NCBI RefSeq assembly: GCF_030297015.1
Contig: NZ_AP028056.1
Coordinates: 1,684,939 to 1,748,938, forward strand
Direction of reading: 5' to 3'
From: Brooklawnia propionicigenes
GTDB lineage: Bacteria > Actinomycetota > Actinomycetes > Propionibacteriales > Propionibacteriaceae
DNA: 64,000 nucleotides
Made by a program: the position numbers and the translations under genes
Notes under the pieces: generated by a model
Database searches by the model: none
What the model was told of the DNA's origin: nothing
Seen by the model: the letters and a program-made list of their open reading frames with translations, nothing else
Shown: piece by piece, positions 39,301-47,431 of the stretch
Layout of the letters: each line of letters begins with the position of its first letter
Numbering within the stretch: the first letter of the stretch is position 1

Positions 39301-40233
39301 AACGACCCGGTCAACGGCAACCCTTGGGGCATCAGCTTCATGCAGGGGCTGTTCAACATGACCAGCGACTCGCACCTGTTCCACACCCGCCACGAACTTG
39401 AGGCCGACGGTTGGACCCTCAACGGGAACGTATTTGAGCGCTCCCTCGATGGGGGGGGGGTAGCTCGAATGCTCCCGCTGTATGAAGCCAAGATGATTCA
39501 CCTCTACGACACCCGCTGGGCGACCTACGAGCCGGACGGGTCGATTCGGCCGATGACCGAGGAGGAGAAGGCCACGCGGCCAAGTCCGATGCCCCGCTAC
39601 TGGGTGCCGGAGTCGGATGTGGATCGCAAGCTCGCGGGCCGGTGGGACAAGAACTGGTTCCTTGGATGGCGGGATATCTGTCGAGCGACCGATGAAAGAA
39701 CCAGCATCTCGACAGTCCTGCCACGTGTCGCGTTGGGAAACAAGATCCCTGTCGCCATGCCCGATTGCTCCTTGGCGCAGGCCACGATGCTCCAAGCGGC
39801 GCTGGCATCCTTTGCACTCGACTTCGCGGCACGGCAGAAGCTCGGCAGCATCACCATGAACTACTTCGTGTTCATGCAGCTTCCCGTTCTTCGTCCTGAC
39901 GCGTTCTCGCGGTCAGACCTGCCCGTGAGGGGCGGTCTCTCGGCTTGGCTGTCGCGGCGCGTGGATAGGCTCAACGGGTGGATCGCGGACGAGCAAGAGC
40001 GTGGCTGGGTCCGCGCCGAGATTGACGCTGCTGTCTTCCATCTGTTCGGGCTTTCGCGCGATGAGGTGTCGTACGTGATGGATACCTTCCCGATCGTGAA
40101 GCGCAAGGACGAGGCGGCCTTCGGGGCGTACCGGACCAAGGACCTGATCCTGTCCGCGTATGACGCGATGGCCGAGGCGAAGTCGTCGGGTCGCACCTAT
40201 CAGCCACCCTGGCCACAGGAGGTTCACGCATGA
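36331..40233 (+). CDS. Eco57I/PglX/DrmMI-like N6-adenine DNA methyltransferase with a poly-G tract
   Basis: A 1,300-aa gamma-class adenine methylase. SAM motif I is PACGSGHF near residue 500 and the catalytic motif IV is NPPW near residue 770. The C-terminal 260 residues, from about 1,045, are the probable target-recognition/specificity region. A run of ten G (39451-39460) encodes Gly-Gly-Gly-Val immediately before this region and keeps the frame open. Nine G would give a TAG at once; eleven would stop within a dozen codons. The same C-terminal domain is repeated as the next gene. Its role in the system is presumably host DNA protection, as for DrmMI or PglX. Confidence 0.9.
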   Translation: MAAESFVGVRVAGGLLPAELLSRIAAGELAGQTSGDYHLAPGETVREAANRAWAYLTGVWATYRQAAEKLPESDRGTTLTRERWLLILLRELGYGRVPTTPAGGLAAGDKRLPISHVWEYVPVHLLGHRIDLDRRTVGVAGAATSSPQSMVQELLNRSDANQWAILSNGLTLRLLRDSTSLVGSAYIEFDLEAIFDGDLFADFLLLFSVCHQSRLEVRDPEKGPASCWLEAWRTESLESGSRALNQLRDGVIQAITTLGTGLLGHPANSQLRDGLADGSLRIEDINHGLLRVVYRLLFTFVAEDRGLLLAPDADPAIRQRYRDYFSTERLRRTARRRRGTRHTDQWRALNLVWDGLGSVDGRPELGLVGIGGLFEPGALDLFRGCDLSNDALLRAVRYLSLVEEPGSKMKRVVDYRHLGAEELGSIYEALLEFVPSWDAGRRVFELLSAAGNDRKSTGSYYTPTSLIDCLLDSALDPVLDRAERKPDPEAALLALTVCDPACGSGHFLVAAARRIAKRVAAIRTGDPEPPPERVREALGDVVGRCIYGVDLNPLAAELAKVSLWLETLDPGRPLAFLDAQIKVGNSLIGATPALMAQGVPDAAFVALEGDDKKTTTALKKQNKAERSGQDLLFGDDDVALTLDAAVAGDLSALIGGGRPASLADIHARQQRLKAVEANPGLQQQRLLADAWCAAFVWPKQPGGPKAITDRSLHALARGEALPPATLATVHELAAEYRFFHWHLEFPHLFRPGGPTDGPGWRGGFDVVLGNPPWEHIELKEQEFFAVRSPEIGAASGARRKRLIDGLPETNPALAAEYASAKRHIDGTRHFLANSGRYPLCGRGRIKTDTVFAELGRHLMASHGRFGLVLPTGIATDATTQYFFKDLVERANLVSLYDFENRRPLFEGVDSRFKFCLLTLTGRDERVAQAEFAFFAHDSSDLLKDDARFELTPEEIQLLNPNTGTCPIFRTRRDAEITLGIYRRVPVLINENDPVNGNPWGISFMQGLFNMTSDSHLFHTRHELEADGWTLNGNVFERSLDGGGVARMLPLYEAKMIHLYDTRWATYEPDGSIRPMTEEEKATRPSPMPRYWVPESDVDRKLAGRWDKNWFLGWRDICRATDERTSISTVLPRVALGNKIPVAMPDCSLAQATMLQAALASFALDFAARQKLGSITMNYFVFMQLPVLRPDAFSRSDLPVRGGLSAWLSRRVDRLNGWIADEQERGWVRAEIDAAVFHLFGLSRDEVSYVMDTFPIVKRKDEAAFGAYRTKDLILSAYDAMAEAKSSGRTYQPPWPQEVHA
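39451..39460 (+). repeat. G10 homopolymer inside the methylase gene (candidate phase-variation switch)
   Basis: Ten consecutive G follow GAT and precede TAG. As read here the codons are GGG GGG GGG GTA, open. Slippage by one base terminates the protein just before the C-terminal domain. I noticed no other homopolymer of this length in a coding sequence of the window. Confidence 0.9.
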
Positions 40234-41003
40234 CTGAGGCCGTCGAACGCATGGTTCCTCTCTATGAGGGCAAGATGATTCATCACTACGATCACCGCTG
40301 GGCCACTCACGAACCTGACGGCAGCGTTCGGGATGTCACCCTCGCCGAGAAGCAAGATCCGACCTTTCTGGCTATGCCGCGCTACTGGGTGCGCGAGGAA
40401 GTGATCGCGGATCGACTCCCAAGTGATGGGCGCGACTGGATGCTCGGCTATCGCTGGATCAGCAACGCAACCAACGAGCGCACGCTCATTGCGGCAGCGC
40501 TCCCTCGGGTGGGGGCAGGGAACAGTCTGCCGGTCTTCGCCAAGCATGAACACGGCGAGCTTGTCGTTGCGGCCATGACGAGCTTCGTTTGCGACTACGT
40601 CGCCCGCCAGAAACTTGGTGGTCAGAACATGACTTTCGGCACTGTGTACCAACTGAGCATTCCTGCCCCCTCGCTGTTCATGGAAACCTGCCGGTGGGAT
40701 TCGACGGTGGTTCTCGGAGAATGGGTGCGAGAACGGTTGGGAGTGATGAGCCAATGGGCAGACCCAGCCCGCCGGGATCAGGTCAGGGCAGAGCTTGATG
40801 CTGGTTTCTTCCATATCTACGGCGTGCGCCGCCACGACGTCGACTACATCATGGAGACCTTCCCGATCGTGAAACGTAAGGATGAGGCGGAGTTCGGGTC
40901 CTATCGCACCAAGGAGCTGATCTTGGAGGTATACGACGCGATGCAGGCAGCAATCGAGGCGGGTTGCGCTTACCAGTCCCCGTTCGAATTGGAGCAGCCA
41001 TGA
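40230..41003 (+). CDS. Stand-alone second copy of the methylase C-terminal (target-recognition) domain
   Basis: A 257-aa protein collinear over its whole length with the last 257 residues of the preceding methylase. Matching blocks are M-PLYE-KMIH-YD-RWAT, MPRYWV, ARQKLG and, near the end, TFPIVKRKDEA with YRTK-LIL. Its first residues align with the residues just after the poly-G tract. No SAM or NPPW motif is present, so it cannot methylate alone. It starts inside the methylase stop (ATGA) and its stop overlaps the McrB start. It could be an alternative specificity subunit for a truncated methylase or a recombination donor. Confidence 0.88.
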   Translation: MTEAVERMVPLYEGKMIHHYDHRWATHEPDGSVRDVTLAEKQDPTFLAMPRYWVREEVIADRLPSDGRDWMLGYRWISNATNERTLIAAALPRVGAGNSLPVFAKHEHGELVVAAMTSFVCDYVARQKLGGQNMTFGTVYQLSIPAPSLFMETCRWDSTVVLGEWVRERLGVMSQWADPARRDQVRAELDAGFFHIYGVRRHDVDYIMETFPIVKRKDEAEFGSYRTKELILEVYDAMQAAIEAGCAYQSPFELEQP

Positions 41004-43723
41004 CCTCGATGGGTCACCGGGAGCAAGCGGCAGATGTGATCGACGATGCGGTTAAGCCTGGCGGCGATCGAGGGGTGAATGCCTGGGTGGTCAGGGCCGG
41101 CAGCCAAGGTGAGGCGGAGGCGTCCAATCTGGAGCTCGGCCGCGCGAGCATCGGATGGCCCGAGGTTCCGGACATGTCGGCGGTGGCCTCCCGCGAGCAG
41201 CTCCGCGAGATCGTCGACGGGCTGTATCCCGCCGCTTCGGCTCAGAGCCGTGCCGTCACAACAGGGCAGCTGTGGGCCTTCCGGAGCTCCATCGCTGTTG
41301 GCGACCTGGTGGTGATGCCCTTGAAGACCCAGCCGGGCATGATCGCCCTGGGGCGATCCACCGGCACATATCGCTATGACGCCGGCGGCCCCGAATCGGC
41401 AAGGCACTACGTGCCTGTTCAGTGGCAGCCCGATCCTGTCTCACGAGACGCACTGCAGCCGGATCTCCTGGCGATGGTGAACGGGGCCATGACTGTCTTC
41501 AGCGTTTCGCGTAACGACGCTGCGGAGCGCCTTCAGGCCGTGGCGGAGCATGGCGTGGACCCCGGTTCCGGATCGGGCGACGGGTCTCAGGAGCCCGTGC
41601 GGCGTTGGCTGCTGTACCGCAGTCTGCTCGAGGTGCTTGCGGAACACGGGAGGCCATTGCGCAGGTCCGAAGCCTACGAACGTGTTGCCGAACGACTGGA
41701 CGGCCAACTCACCGACTACGAACTTGCGACCTTCCGCGACACCGACGACACAGCGCGGTGGCGACACAACCTCGGCTGGGGCACCACCGACATGGTCGCT
41801 GCCGGTTGGATGACCAAGACACGCGAAGGCTGGGCGATCACCGACGCCGGCAGGGAAGCCCTCGCATCGCACCCTGACGGTGCCGGCCTCGATGTCGACT
41901 CTGACCGTGCCTACCGAGACCGCTTGAAGGCCCGAAAGGCCGACCCCGGCAGCGAGACCGGCTACGCCCAGATCCTGGAAGCCGCACTGGAGCTCCTTGA
42001 GCCGGGCCAGTGGACGACCTATGACGAACTGGCTGTCGTGGCGAACACGAATGCCCAGACGGTCGGCAACTTCATGAACACGACGACCGCCGACGGGGCA
42101 CACCGAGTCCTCGGGAAAGACGGTCGTCCGGCGTCCAGTTTCGCATGGTCCGACGGGCGCGCCGACGATGTGCGCGAAGTGCTTGAGGTCGAGGGCGTCC
42201 AGTTCGACGAGTCAGGGGCAGCGAGCGAGAGGCAGCACGTTCGTACCGAGGACTTCCGTGCCTTCTTGGAGGAGAAGGGAGTGCTGGTCGCCCTGCCGCG
42301 GCGCGCGTGGCTGGTCCGGGGATCGTCGGTGGACGGTCATGACCTCGTCCCCGGCTGGCGCCGGGACGGCTTCGCGTCGCTGCGGGCGTCCAAGCTCCGC
42401 GAGGTGGAACCGGGGATAGCGCGTCCGGAGCTGAAGGTGATCGTGGATGAGGACTACTCGCAGACCTCATATGCCGCCAAGGCGGCCAAGCTGGACGAGT
42501 TCCACGCCTTCCTCTCCCGCATGCAGGTGGGCGACCTCATCACGACAACCAGCCAGGGCCAGCTGTACCTGGGCCGCATCAGCGGGCAGGCCGAATACGT
42601 CCAGTCGGCCGGCGGCTTGTCGAACCTGCGCCGGTCCGTGGACTGGGCGCAGGAGGGATTCGACTACGGCGACTTGGCCGGTGAGATCAAGGCCCGTCTC
42701 CAGGTGCAGTACGACGTGGTGGAGATGACCCAGCAGTTGGATCTGTTGGAGAAGCTGCTGGCGGCGCAGACCGCGGTCGTCGAGGACGACGAGCCACCGG
42801 CCCAGCCGGTCGTCGCGCGCGAATTGACCTTGCCGGATGCTACCGATGCCCTGGCTGAGTCGCTGAACGTGGATCGGGCCTGGTTGCAGGAGTGCATCGA
42901 CCTCCTGCGGGACCGTCCGCAGTTGATCTTCTACGGGCCGCCGGGCACGGGCAAGACGTTCATCGCCCAACACCTCGCCGCCCACTTGGCGGGCGACAAC
43001 GTGCGGCTGGTGCAGTTCCATCCGGCTTACTCGTATGAGGACTTCTTCGAGGGTTACCGGCCGTTGGAGGAGGGCGGGTTCAAGCTCAAGCCCGGTCCGT
43101 TGCGGAAGACGGTGGACGCCGCGCGGGAGAGTCCGTCGACGCCGTACTTCCTGATCATCGACGAGATCAACCGCGGCAACCTGGCGAAGATCTTCGGCGA
43201 GTTGTACTTCCTCCTGGAGTACCGCAGCCAGAACGTCGACCTGTTGTATGCCACCGATGACGACATCGGGTTCACGCTCCCGGAGAACGTGTTCATCATC
43301 GGCACGATGAACACCGCGGACCGTTCGATCGCCCTGGTGGACGCGGCGATGCGTCGCAGGTTCGCGTTCGTGCCGCTGCACCCGTCCGAGCCGCCCACCA
43401 ACGGTGTTTTGCGCAGGTGGCTGGCGGCGTCCGACCTTGATATGGGGATCGCGGATCTGTTGGAGGAATTGAACCGGCGGATCGAGGATCCGGACTTCAA
43501 GATCGGCCCGTCGTACTTCATGCGGAAGGCGGTGCACGAACAGGGCGGTCTGGAGCGGGCGTGGCGGACGGCGATCCTGCCGCTGTTGGAGGAGCACCAC
43601 TACGGCGACGGCACCGACGTTCGTGCCCGGTACGGGTTGAACGCGATCCGCGCCCGCGTGGCCGGCCGGTCGGCGTCCGACCAAGCGGGGAGTGGTGGTG
43701 GCGAACCCGCTGATCCTGCGTGA
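41000..43723 (+). CDS. McrB-like AAA+ restriction NTPase with multiple putative reader domains
   Basis: A 907-aa protein. Order of parts: a PUA/EVE-like segment (about residues 15-150; WVVRAG, VGDLVV, ALGRSTG); an Mrr_N-like winged helix (about 195-295); an alkyltransferase-like winged helix (about 315-385; WTTYDELA, HRVLGKDGR); a second EVE-like segment repeating the first (about 425-540; WLVRGS, VGDLIT, LGRISG); and the McrB AAA+ domain with GPPGTGKT near residue 648, DEINRGNLAKIFGEL near 720 and the McrB-specific NTADRS near 773. ATG 41000 overlaps the upstream stop. The family's GTPase drives translocation for an McrC nuclease, here encoded next. Type IV restriction of modified DNA is the known role; the target here is unknown. 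Confidence 0.9.
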   Translation: MTSMGHREQAADVIDDAVKPGGDRGVNAWVVRAGSQGEAEASNLELGRASIGWPEVPDMSAVASREQLREIVDGLYPAASAQSRAVTTGQLWAFRSSIAVGDLVVMPLKTQPGMIALGRSTGTYRYDAGGPESARHYVPVQWQPDPVSRDALQPDLLAMVNGAMTVFSVSRNDAAERLQAVAEHGVDPGSGSGDGSQEPVRRWLLYRSLLEVLAEHGRPLRRSEAYERVAERLDGQLTDYELATFRDTDDTARWRHNLGWGTTDMVAAGWMTKTREGWAITDAGREALASHPDGAGLDVDSDRAYRDRLKARKADPGSETGYAQILEAALELLEPGQWTTYDELAVVANTNAQTVGNFMNTTTADGAHRVLGKDGRPASSFAWSDGRADDVREVLEVEGVQFDESGAASERQHVRTEDFRAFLEEKGVLVALPRRAWLVRGSSVDGHDLVPGWRRDGFASLRASKLREVEPGIARPELKVIVDEDYSQTSYAAKAAKLDEFHAFLSRMQVGDLITTTSQGQLYLGRISGQAEYVQSAGGLSNLRRSVDWAQEGFDYGDLAGEIKARLQVQYDVVEMTQQLDLLEKLLAAQTAVVEDDEPPAQPVVARELTLPDATDALAESLNVDRAWLQECIDLLRDRPQLIFYGPPGTGKTFIAQHLAAHLAGDNVRLVQFHPAYSYEDFFEGYRPLEEGGFKLKPGPLRKTVDAARESPSTPYFLIIDEINRGNLAKIFGELYFLLEYRSQNVDLLYATDDDIGFTLPENVFIIGTMNTADRSIALVDAAMRRRFAFVPLHPSEPPTNGVLRRWLAASDLDMGIADLLEELNRRIEDPDFKIGPSYFMRKAVHEQGGLERAWRTAILPLLEEHHYGDGTDVRARYGLNAIRARVAGRSASDQAGSGGGEPADPA

Positions 43724-44900
43724 GGGTGACCCGCCGCGGTTGGTGGAGTTGCGGCGTCCGGTCGCGGACGCGTTGGCCGCGGCGGGGGTCGTCCAGGTCG
43801 CGCTGACGGATCGTCCGGGGTGGTGGGAGGTGACTCCGGGCACGCAGATCGGGGTCGTCAGCGTGGCTGGGTTGCAGGTGGTGATCGAGCCGAAGATCGA
43901 CATCAGCCGGCTGGTCTTCTTGATGGGCTACGCGCGGCGCCCGGACTTCTGGTGCGACAACTGGGCGCAGTTGGACGCCGACGCCGACTTGCCCGAGGCC
44001 CTCGCAGACGCGTTCGTGCGGTTGGCGAAGCGCGCGCTGGAGCAGGGGCTACTCAAGGGTTATGTCACCGTGGACGAGACCTCGGCGGTCTTGCGGGGGC
44101 GGGTGCGGGAGGCGGACCAGCTGCGGCGCCGCTGGGGGCGGAGTATTCCACTCGAGGTGCGCTACGACGAGTTCACCGTCGACATCGCCGAGAACCAAGT
44201 GCTGTTGGCGGCGGTGAAGCAGCTGCTGCGCACGCCGGGGGTCGGTGTCCGGCATCGGGCGGGGTTGCAGCGGCTGCGGCTGCAGTTGGCGGACGTGACC
44301 GCACCGGGGCGGGACTGTGCCCGGGTTTCGTGGGTGGCGTCGCGATTGAACGCCCGGTACGTGCCGGCGTTGGAGTTGGCGGAGTTGGTGCTGGCAGGGC
44401 GGTCGTTCGAGCAGCGGGTGGGCGATCTGGTGGTGTCGGGTTATCTGGTCAACATGGCGACGATCTTCGAGGACTTCGTCACGGTTGCCTTGCGGGAGGC
44501 GTTCAAGCCGCTCGGTGGGCGTTCGCGGTTGCAGTACCGCACCCATCTGGACGAGGCCGAAGCGGTGCCGGTGCGTCCGGACTTCGTGTGGTCGGACGCC
44601 GGCGTCCCTCGGGTGGTGGTCGACGCCAAGTACAAGGCCGAGAAACCCAGCGGATTCCCGCAGGCCGATCTCTACCAGATGCTCGCCTATTGCACGGTGC
44701 TGGGGCTGCCGATCGGTCATCTGGTGTACGCCAAGGGCAACGAGGACGCCCGTGCGCACGTCGTCCGGCGCTCCGGCGTCCGGATCGTCACGCATGCCCT
44801 CGACTTGGATGTGGAGCCGGCCGAGTTGCTGGCCACGATGTCGGAGCTGGTCGACGCGATGGTCCTCTCGACGGAGCCTGAGCCGTTTGTCGCTGGCTAG
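43698..44900 (+). CDS. McrC-like nuclease subunit
   Basis: A 400-aa partner of McrB. The N-terminal beta-rich part contains IGVVSVAGLQVVIEPK, typical of the McrC/LlaJI family. The C-terminal PD-(D/E)xK nuclease core shows VRPDF near residue 293 and VVVDAKYK near residue 308. Three consecutive GTG codons lie at the start; the third (43698) has GGGGAG five bases upstream and is preferred. It overlaps the McrB end by 26 bp. It is the last gene of the operon. Confidence 0.9.
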   Translation: MANPLILREGDPPRLVELRRPVADALAAAGVVQVALTDRPGWWEVTPGTQIGVVSVAGLQVVIEPKIDISRLVFLMGYARRPDFWCDNWAQLDADADLPEALADAFVRLAKRALEQGLLKGYVTVDETSAVLRGRVREADQLRRRWGRSIPLEVRYDEFTVDIAENQVLLAAVKQLLRTPGVGVRHRAGLQRLRLQLADVTAPGRDCARVSWVASRLNARYVPALELAELVLAGRSFEQRVGDLVVSGYLVNMATIFEDFVTVALREAFKPLGGRSRLQYRTHLDEAEAVPVRPDFVWSDAGVPRVVVDAKYKAEKPSGFPQADLYQMLAYCTVLGLPIGHLVYAKGNEDARAHVVRRSGVRIVTHALDLDVEPAELLATMSELVDAMVLSTEPEPFVAG

Positions 44901-45175
44901 GTGCTCGAAGACCGTCGCCACGAATTGAGGTCTCCTGCTGGTCAAGTTGCCCTGATGTCACCCCACCACACCGAGCATCTGGGCCAACAGGATCTTTGCG
45001 ACCATCGCCGTGGGACCCGGTGCGAGTTGAACTACACGGCCAACAATCAGGCTCGGGCTGGTGCTTATCCGCAAATCAGGACGCAGGTTGGAGGTTCAGT
45101 TGGCGGCCAGGCGCCAAAGCTTGCAGGCGGGTCGTCGCAGAGTGCTTCTCACGGCGACCCACCTGCGGGCTGGAG
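44901..45175. other. Intergenic region after the defence operon, no gene seen
   Basis: No supported reading frame, terminator with a T-run or RNA gene is visible in these 275 bases. Confidence 0.6.
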
Positions 45176-45636
45176 CTACCGGGTTGTTGCCGCCAGCGCC
45201 GCCGCGATCACCTCGGCGACCTCCTCGGGGCTTGCGGTCAGCAGGGTCTGGTAGGTCCCGTCCTGCTGCAGGAGGCCAAGCATGGTGGCGAGCAGGCCTA
45301 CCTGGTTCTCCGCGTCCGTGACCAGAGGCCACACCGTCAACCTGACATCCAGCGTGCGGGCCGGATCGTCCATCGCCTGGAATCCCACGGCGCGGTCGTT
45401 GCGGCACACGACGAGGCCCGGGTGCGGACATGTTCTGGATCGATGTGCGGAATCGCGATACGAAACCTCCCGAAGTCGACCCCGGTAGGGAACGTCGTTT
45501 CCCGGTCCAGGAGTGCGGGAAGAAAGCTGTCACCCACGAGCGCCTTGGCACGTAGTTCTTCGGCCACATGGGCCATCAGCGATTCGCGGCTGCTGTCGTG
45601 CGCATCGATCACGGTCAGTACTGGCTGGTCAGGCAT
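45176..45636 (-). pseudogene. PTS EIIA (fructose/galactitol type), frameshifted
   Basis: Two minus-strand frames give a complete EIIA type-2 domain when joined. The N-terminal frame (45636 to about 45420) contains the phosphorylatable histidine in IAIPHIDPEHV. The C-terminal frame (about 45409 to 45176) continues with CRNDRAVGFQAM and ends in ASPEEVAEVI. A single inserted base in the C/G run near 45418 restores the frame. It may be a real lesion or an assembly error. EIIA passes phosphate to a sugar-specific EIIB, none of which is present here. Confidence 0.8.
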
Positions 45637-46042
45637 GGCTGCGTGTCCTTCGTCGAGTTGGTTCGCGGAAGCCGAGCGTGTGGTCCCGCAAGCTGTTCAC
45701 CTGGCGCTCGTTGACGCCGAGCGAGGCGGCCAGCTGCGCGGCATCGCTGCGGATCCATAGGCCGGCGTGCGCCGGCATCCACGTCCGGTCGTCGGCCACC
45801 CGTGCGACTACCGGTTCGAGCTGTTCGACAAGGTCGGTCGGGGACATCCGGTATGCACGGTTGCCCAGCTTCTTCAGATGAGTGGTGATCGCGGCCAACG
45901 CTGCGGAGTTAGTGCGCTGGCCGATGAATATCGTCGCCATCCAGGCCAGCAGAGGCAGCACGATCAGTCCGAAGTGATCGGAGTAGAAGGTGGTGAAGTC
46001 TCGCCACCAGGGGATCAGGGTGTCCAGCCAGGCCTCGATCAT
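45629..46042 (-). CDS. Small membrane protein, unknown function
   Basis: A 137-aa protein with one N-terminal transmembrane helix (about residues 24-44), followed by a soluble helical part. GGAGG lies seven bases before ATG 46042, which decides the start over the longer open frame. The end overlaps the EIIA start by 8 bp, so it belongs to the same PTS-linked operon. I do not recognise the family. Confidence 0.65.
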   Translation of the reverse strand: MIEAWLDTLIPWWRDFTTFYSDHFGLIVLPLLAWMATIFIGQRTNSAALAAITTHLKKLGNRAYRMSPTDLVEQLEPVVARVADDRTWMPAHAGLWIRSDAAQLAASLGVNERQVNSLRDHTLGFREPTRRRTRSHA

Positions 46043-46312
46043 GCTGGTGCCTCCGTTGGTATGGGTGCCTGCGTTGGCGTGAGTGTCTCCGTGGACGCGG
46101 GCTCGTCCTCGGTGATGTACAGGTGCTTGTCGTCGGTGCCCGCATCCGTGCGGCAGCCGGACCCAGGACGAAGCTAAAATCCTCGGCACAACTCGAGTCA
46201 ATGGAGCGCACCTGCGCAGATGAGCAACATCTGATCGGGGATATTGCGGTTCTTGTGAACGGTCATTTCGACGACGATGTCAGATGCTGCTCCGCTTGCA
46301 GGAAGCCGCTCT

Positions 46313-46328
46313 TTGCTCATATGAGCAA
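46313..46328. promoter_or_regulatory. Perfect 16-bp palindrome, probable SorC operator
   Basis: TTGCTCATATGAGCAA lies in the divergent region between the EIIA operon and the SorC-type gene. A second, weaker copy is at 46212-46227 (right half ATGAGCAA intact), about 101 bp away, and a further GCTCATA half-site lies near 46341. A repeated palindrome in front of a SorC regulator suggests autoregulation and control of both directions. Confidence 0.65.
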
Positions 46329-46399
46329 CCTCTGTGGTGGGCTCATACATTTGGTGCTCGCTCTCTTAGAGTTGGCGCACAAGGCAAAGGAGGCGATCG

Positions 46400-47431
46400 A
46401 TGCCCAAGCAGACGGCGGACTACGAAGAGCAGATGCTCCGGGCAGCGGAGCTGTACTACTACGGCGACTACACGCAGGTCGAGGCAGCCGAGAAACTCGG
46501 GGTCACCCGGTGGACGGTTGGCAGGCTTCTCGATGATGCCCGCAAGACCGGCATCGTCCGCATCGTCATCGACCACCCGAGAGCCCGCCGGCATGAGTTG
46601 GAGGTGCGCCTGAGGCAGGAGTACGGCCTGCGCGAGGTGATCGTGCTGCCTTCCCAACCCAGTTCAGCGATCACCCTCAGGTCGGTCTGCTCGGCGGCGG
46701 CGATGCACCTGGCGTCGATACGCCCGAGCATCCGCCGGATCGCGGTCAGTTGGGGACGCACCGTCGCGGCCGTCGCCGCAGAGCTCCCCAACGGCTGGAC
46801 GCGCGGAATCGAAGTCGTGCAAACCAACGGCGGCCCCACCGTGACTCAGGGCAATCCGGTCGGAGAGTCGCTGTACGCGCTGGCTGAGAAAGGTGGCGGT
46901 TCCGTTCGCAGTCTCGCGGGGCCGACGATCCTCGAGGACGCGAGGGTCGCCCGGCTGTTGCGCTCCGACGGATCGATCGCGGGCACGCTCAAGGCGGCAG
47001 AGGCATGCCGCGTGATGCTGTACTCGCCGGGCAGCGTGAGCCCGGACGACTCGGTTCTTGTCCGGTCCGGCTACCTCTCCGCCGAGCAGATGCGGCTCAT
47101 GGAAGAGTCCGGCGCGGTCGGCGACGTGATGAGTCATTTCATCACGATCGACGGGAGCATCGCCGATGCCGGCCTCGACGCCCGCACGCTCTCGATGAAC
47201 CTCGACGCCGTTCAGCGTTGTCCCAACGCAATAGTCGTCGCGGCAGGCGCACGCAAGGCACTGGCCACCAGGGCAGCGGTGACCGCCGGGCTGTGCACCA
47301 CGCTCATCGTCGATGGCGTCATCGCCACTGCGCTGCTGGAAGCGCATCCACAGACCCATGAAGAAGACCGTCGGAACCTGACCCGTACCGACACGCCCAC
47401 ACATCCCGAAGAACGAAAGGAACTCTCATGA
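46400..47431 (+). CDS. SorC/DeoR-family sugar-binding transcriptional regulator
   Basis: A 343-aa regulator. The N-terminal helix-turn-helix (about residues 23-45; TQVEAAEKLGVTRWTV) and the SorC sugar-phosphate-binding domain (about 60-320) are complete. A perfect AAAGGAGG lies six bases before ATG 46400. Its stop overlaps the dehydrogenase ATG (ATGA), so the two are one operon. The family senses phosphorylated sugars or polyols; a polyol or glycerol-phosphate-type ligand is inferred from the neighbours. Confidence 0.9.
   Translation: MPKQTADYEEQMLRAAELYYYGDYTQVEAAEKLGVTRWTVGRLLDDARKTGIVRIVIDHPRARRHELEVRLRQEYGLREVIVLPSQPSSAITLRSVCSAAAMHLASIRPSIRRIAVSWGRTVAAVAAELPNGWTRGIEVVQTNGGPTVTQGNPVGESLYALAEKGGGSVRSLAGPTILEDARVARLLRSDGSIAGTLKAAEACRVMLYSPGSVSPDDSVLVRSGYLSAEQMRLMEESGAVGDVMSHFITIDGSIADAGLDARTLSMNLDAVQRCPNAIVVAAGARKALATRAAVTAGLCTTLIVDGVIATALLEAHPQTHEEDRRNLTRTDTPTHPEERKELS

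Noticed and set aside
28351-40233. BREX or canonical Pgl system
   Set aside because: No PglZ, BrxC/PglY or PglW is present; the helicase with DUF1998 and the SNF2 protein point to DISARM-like components instead.
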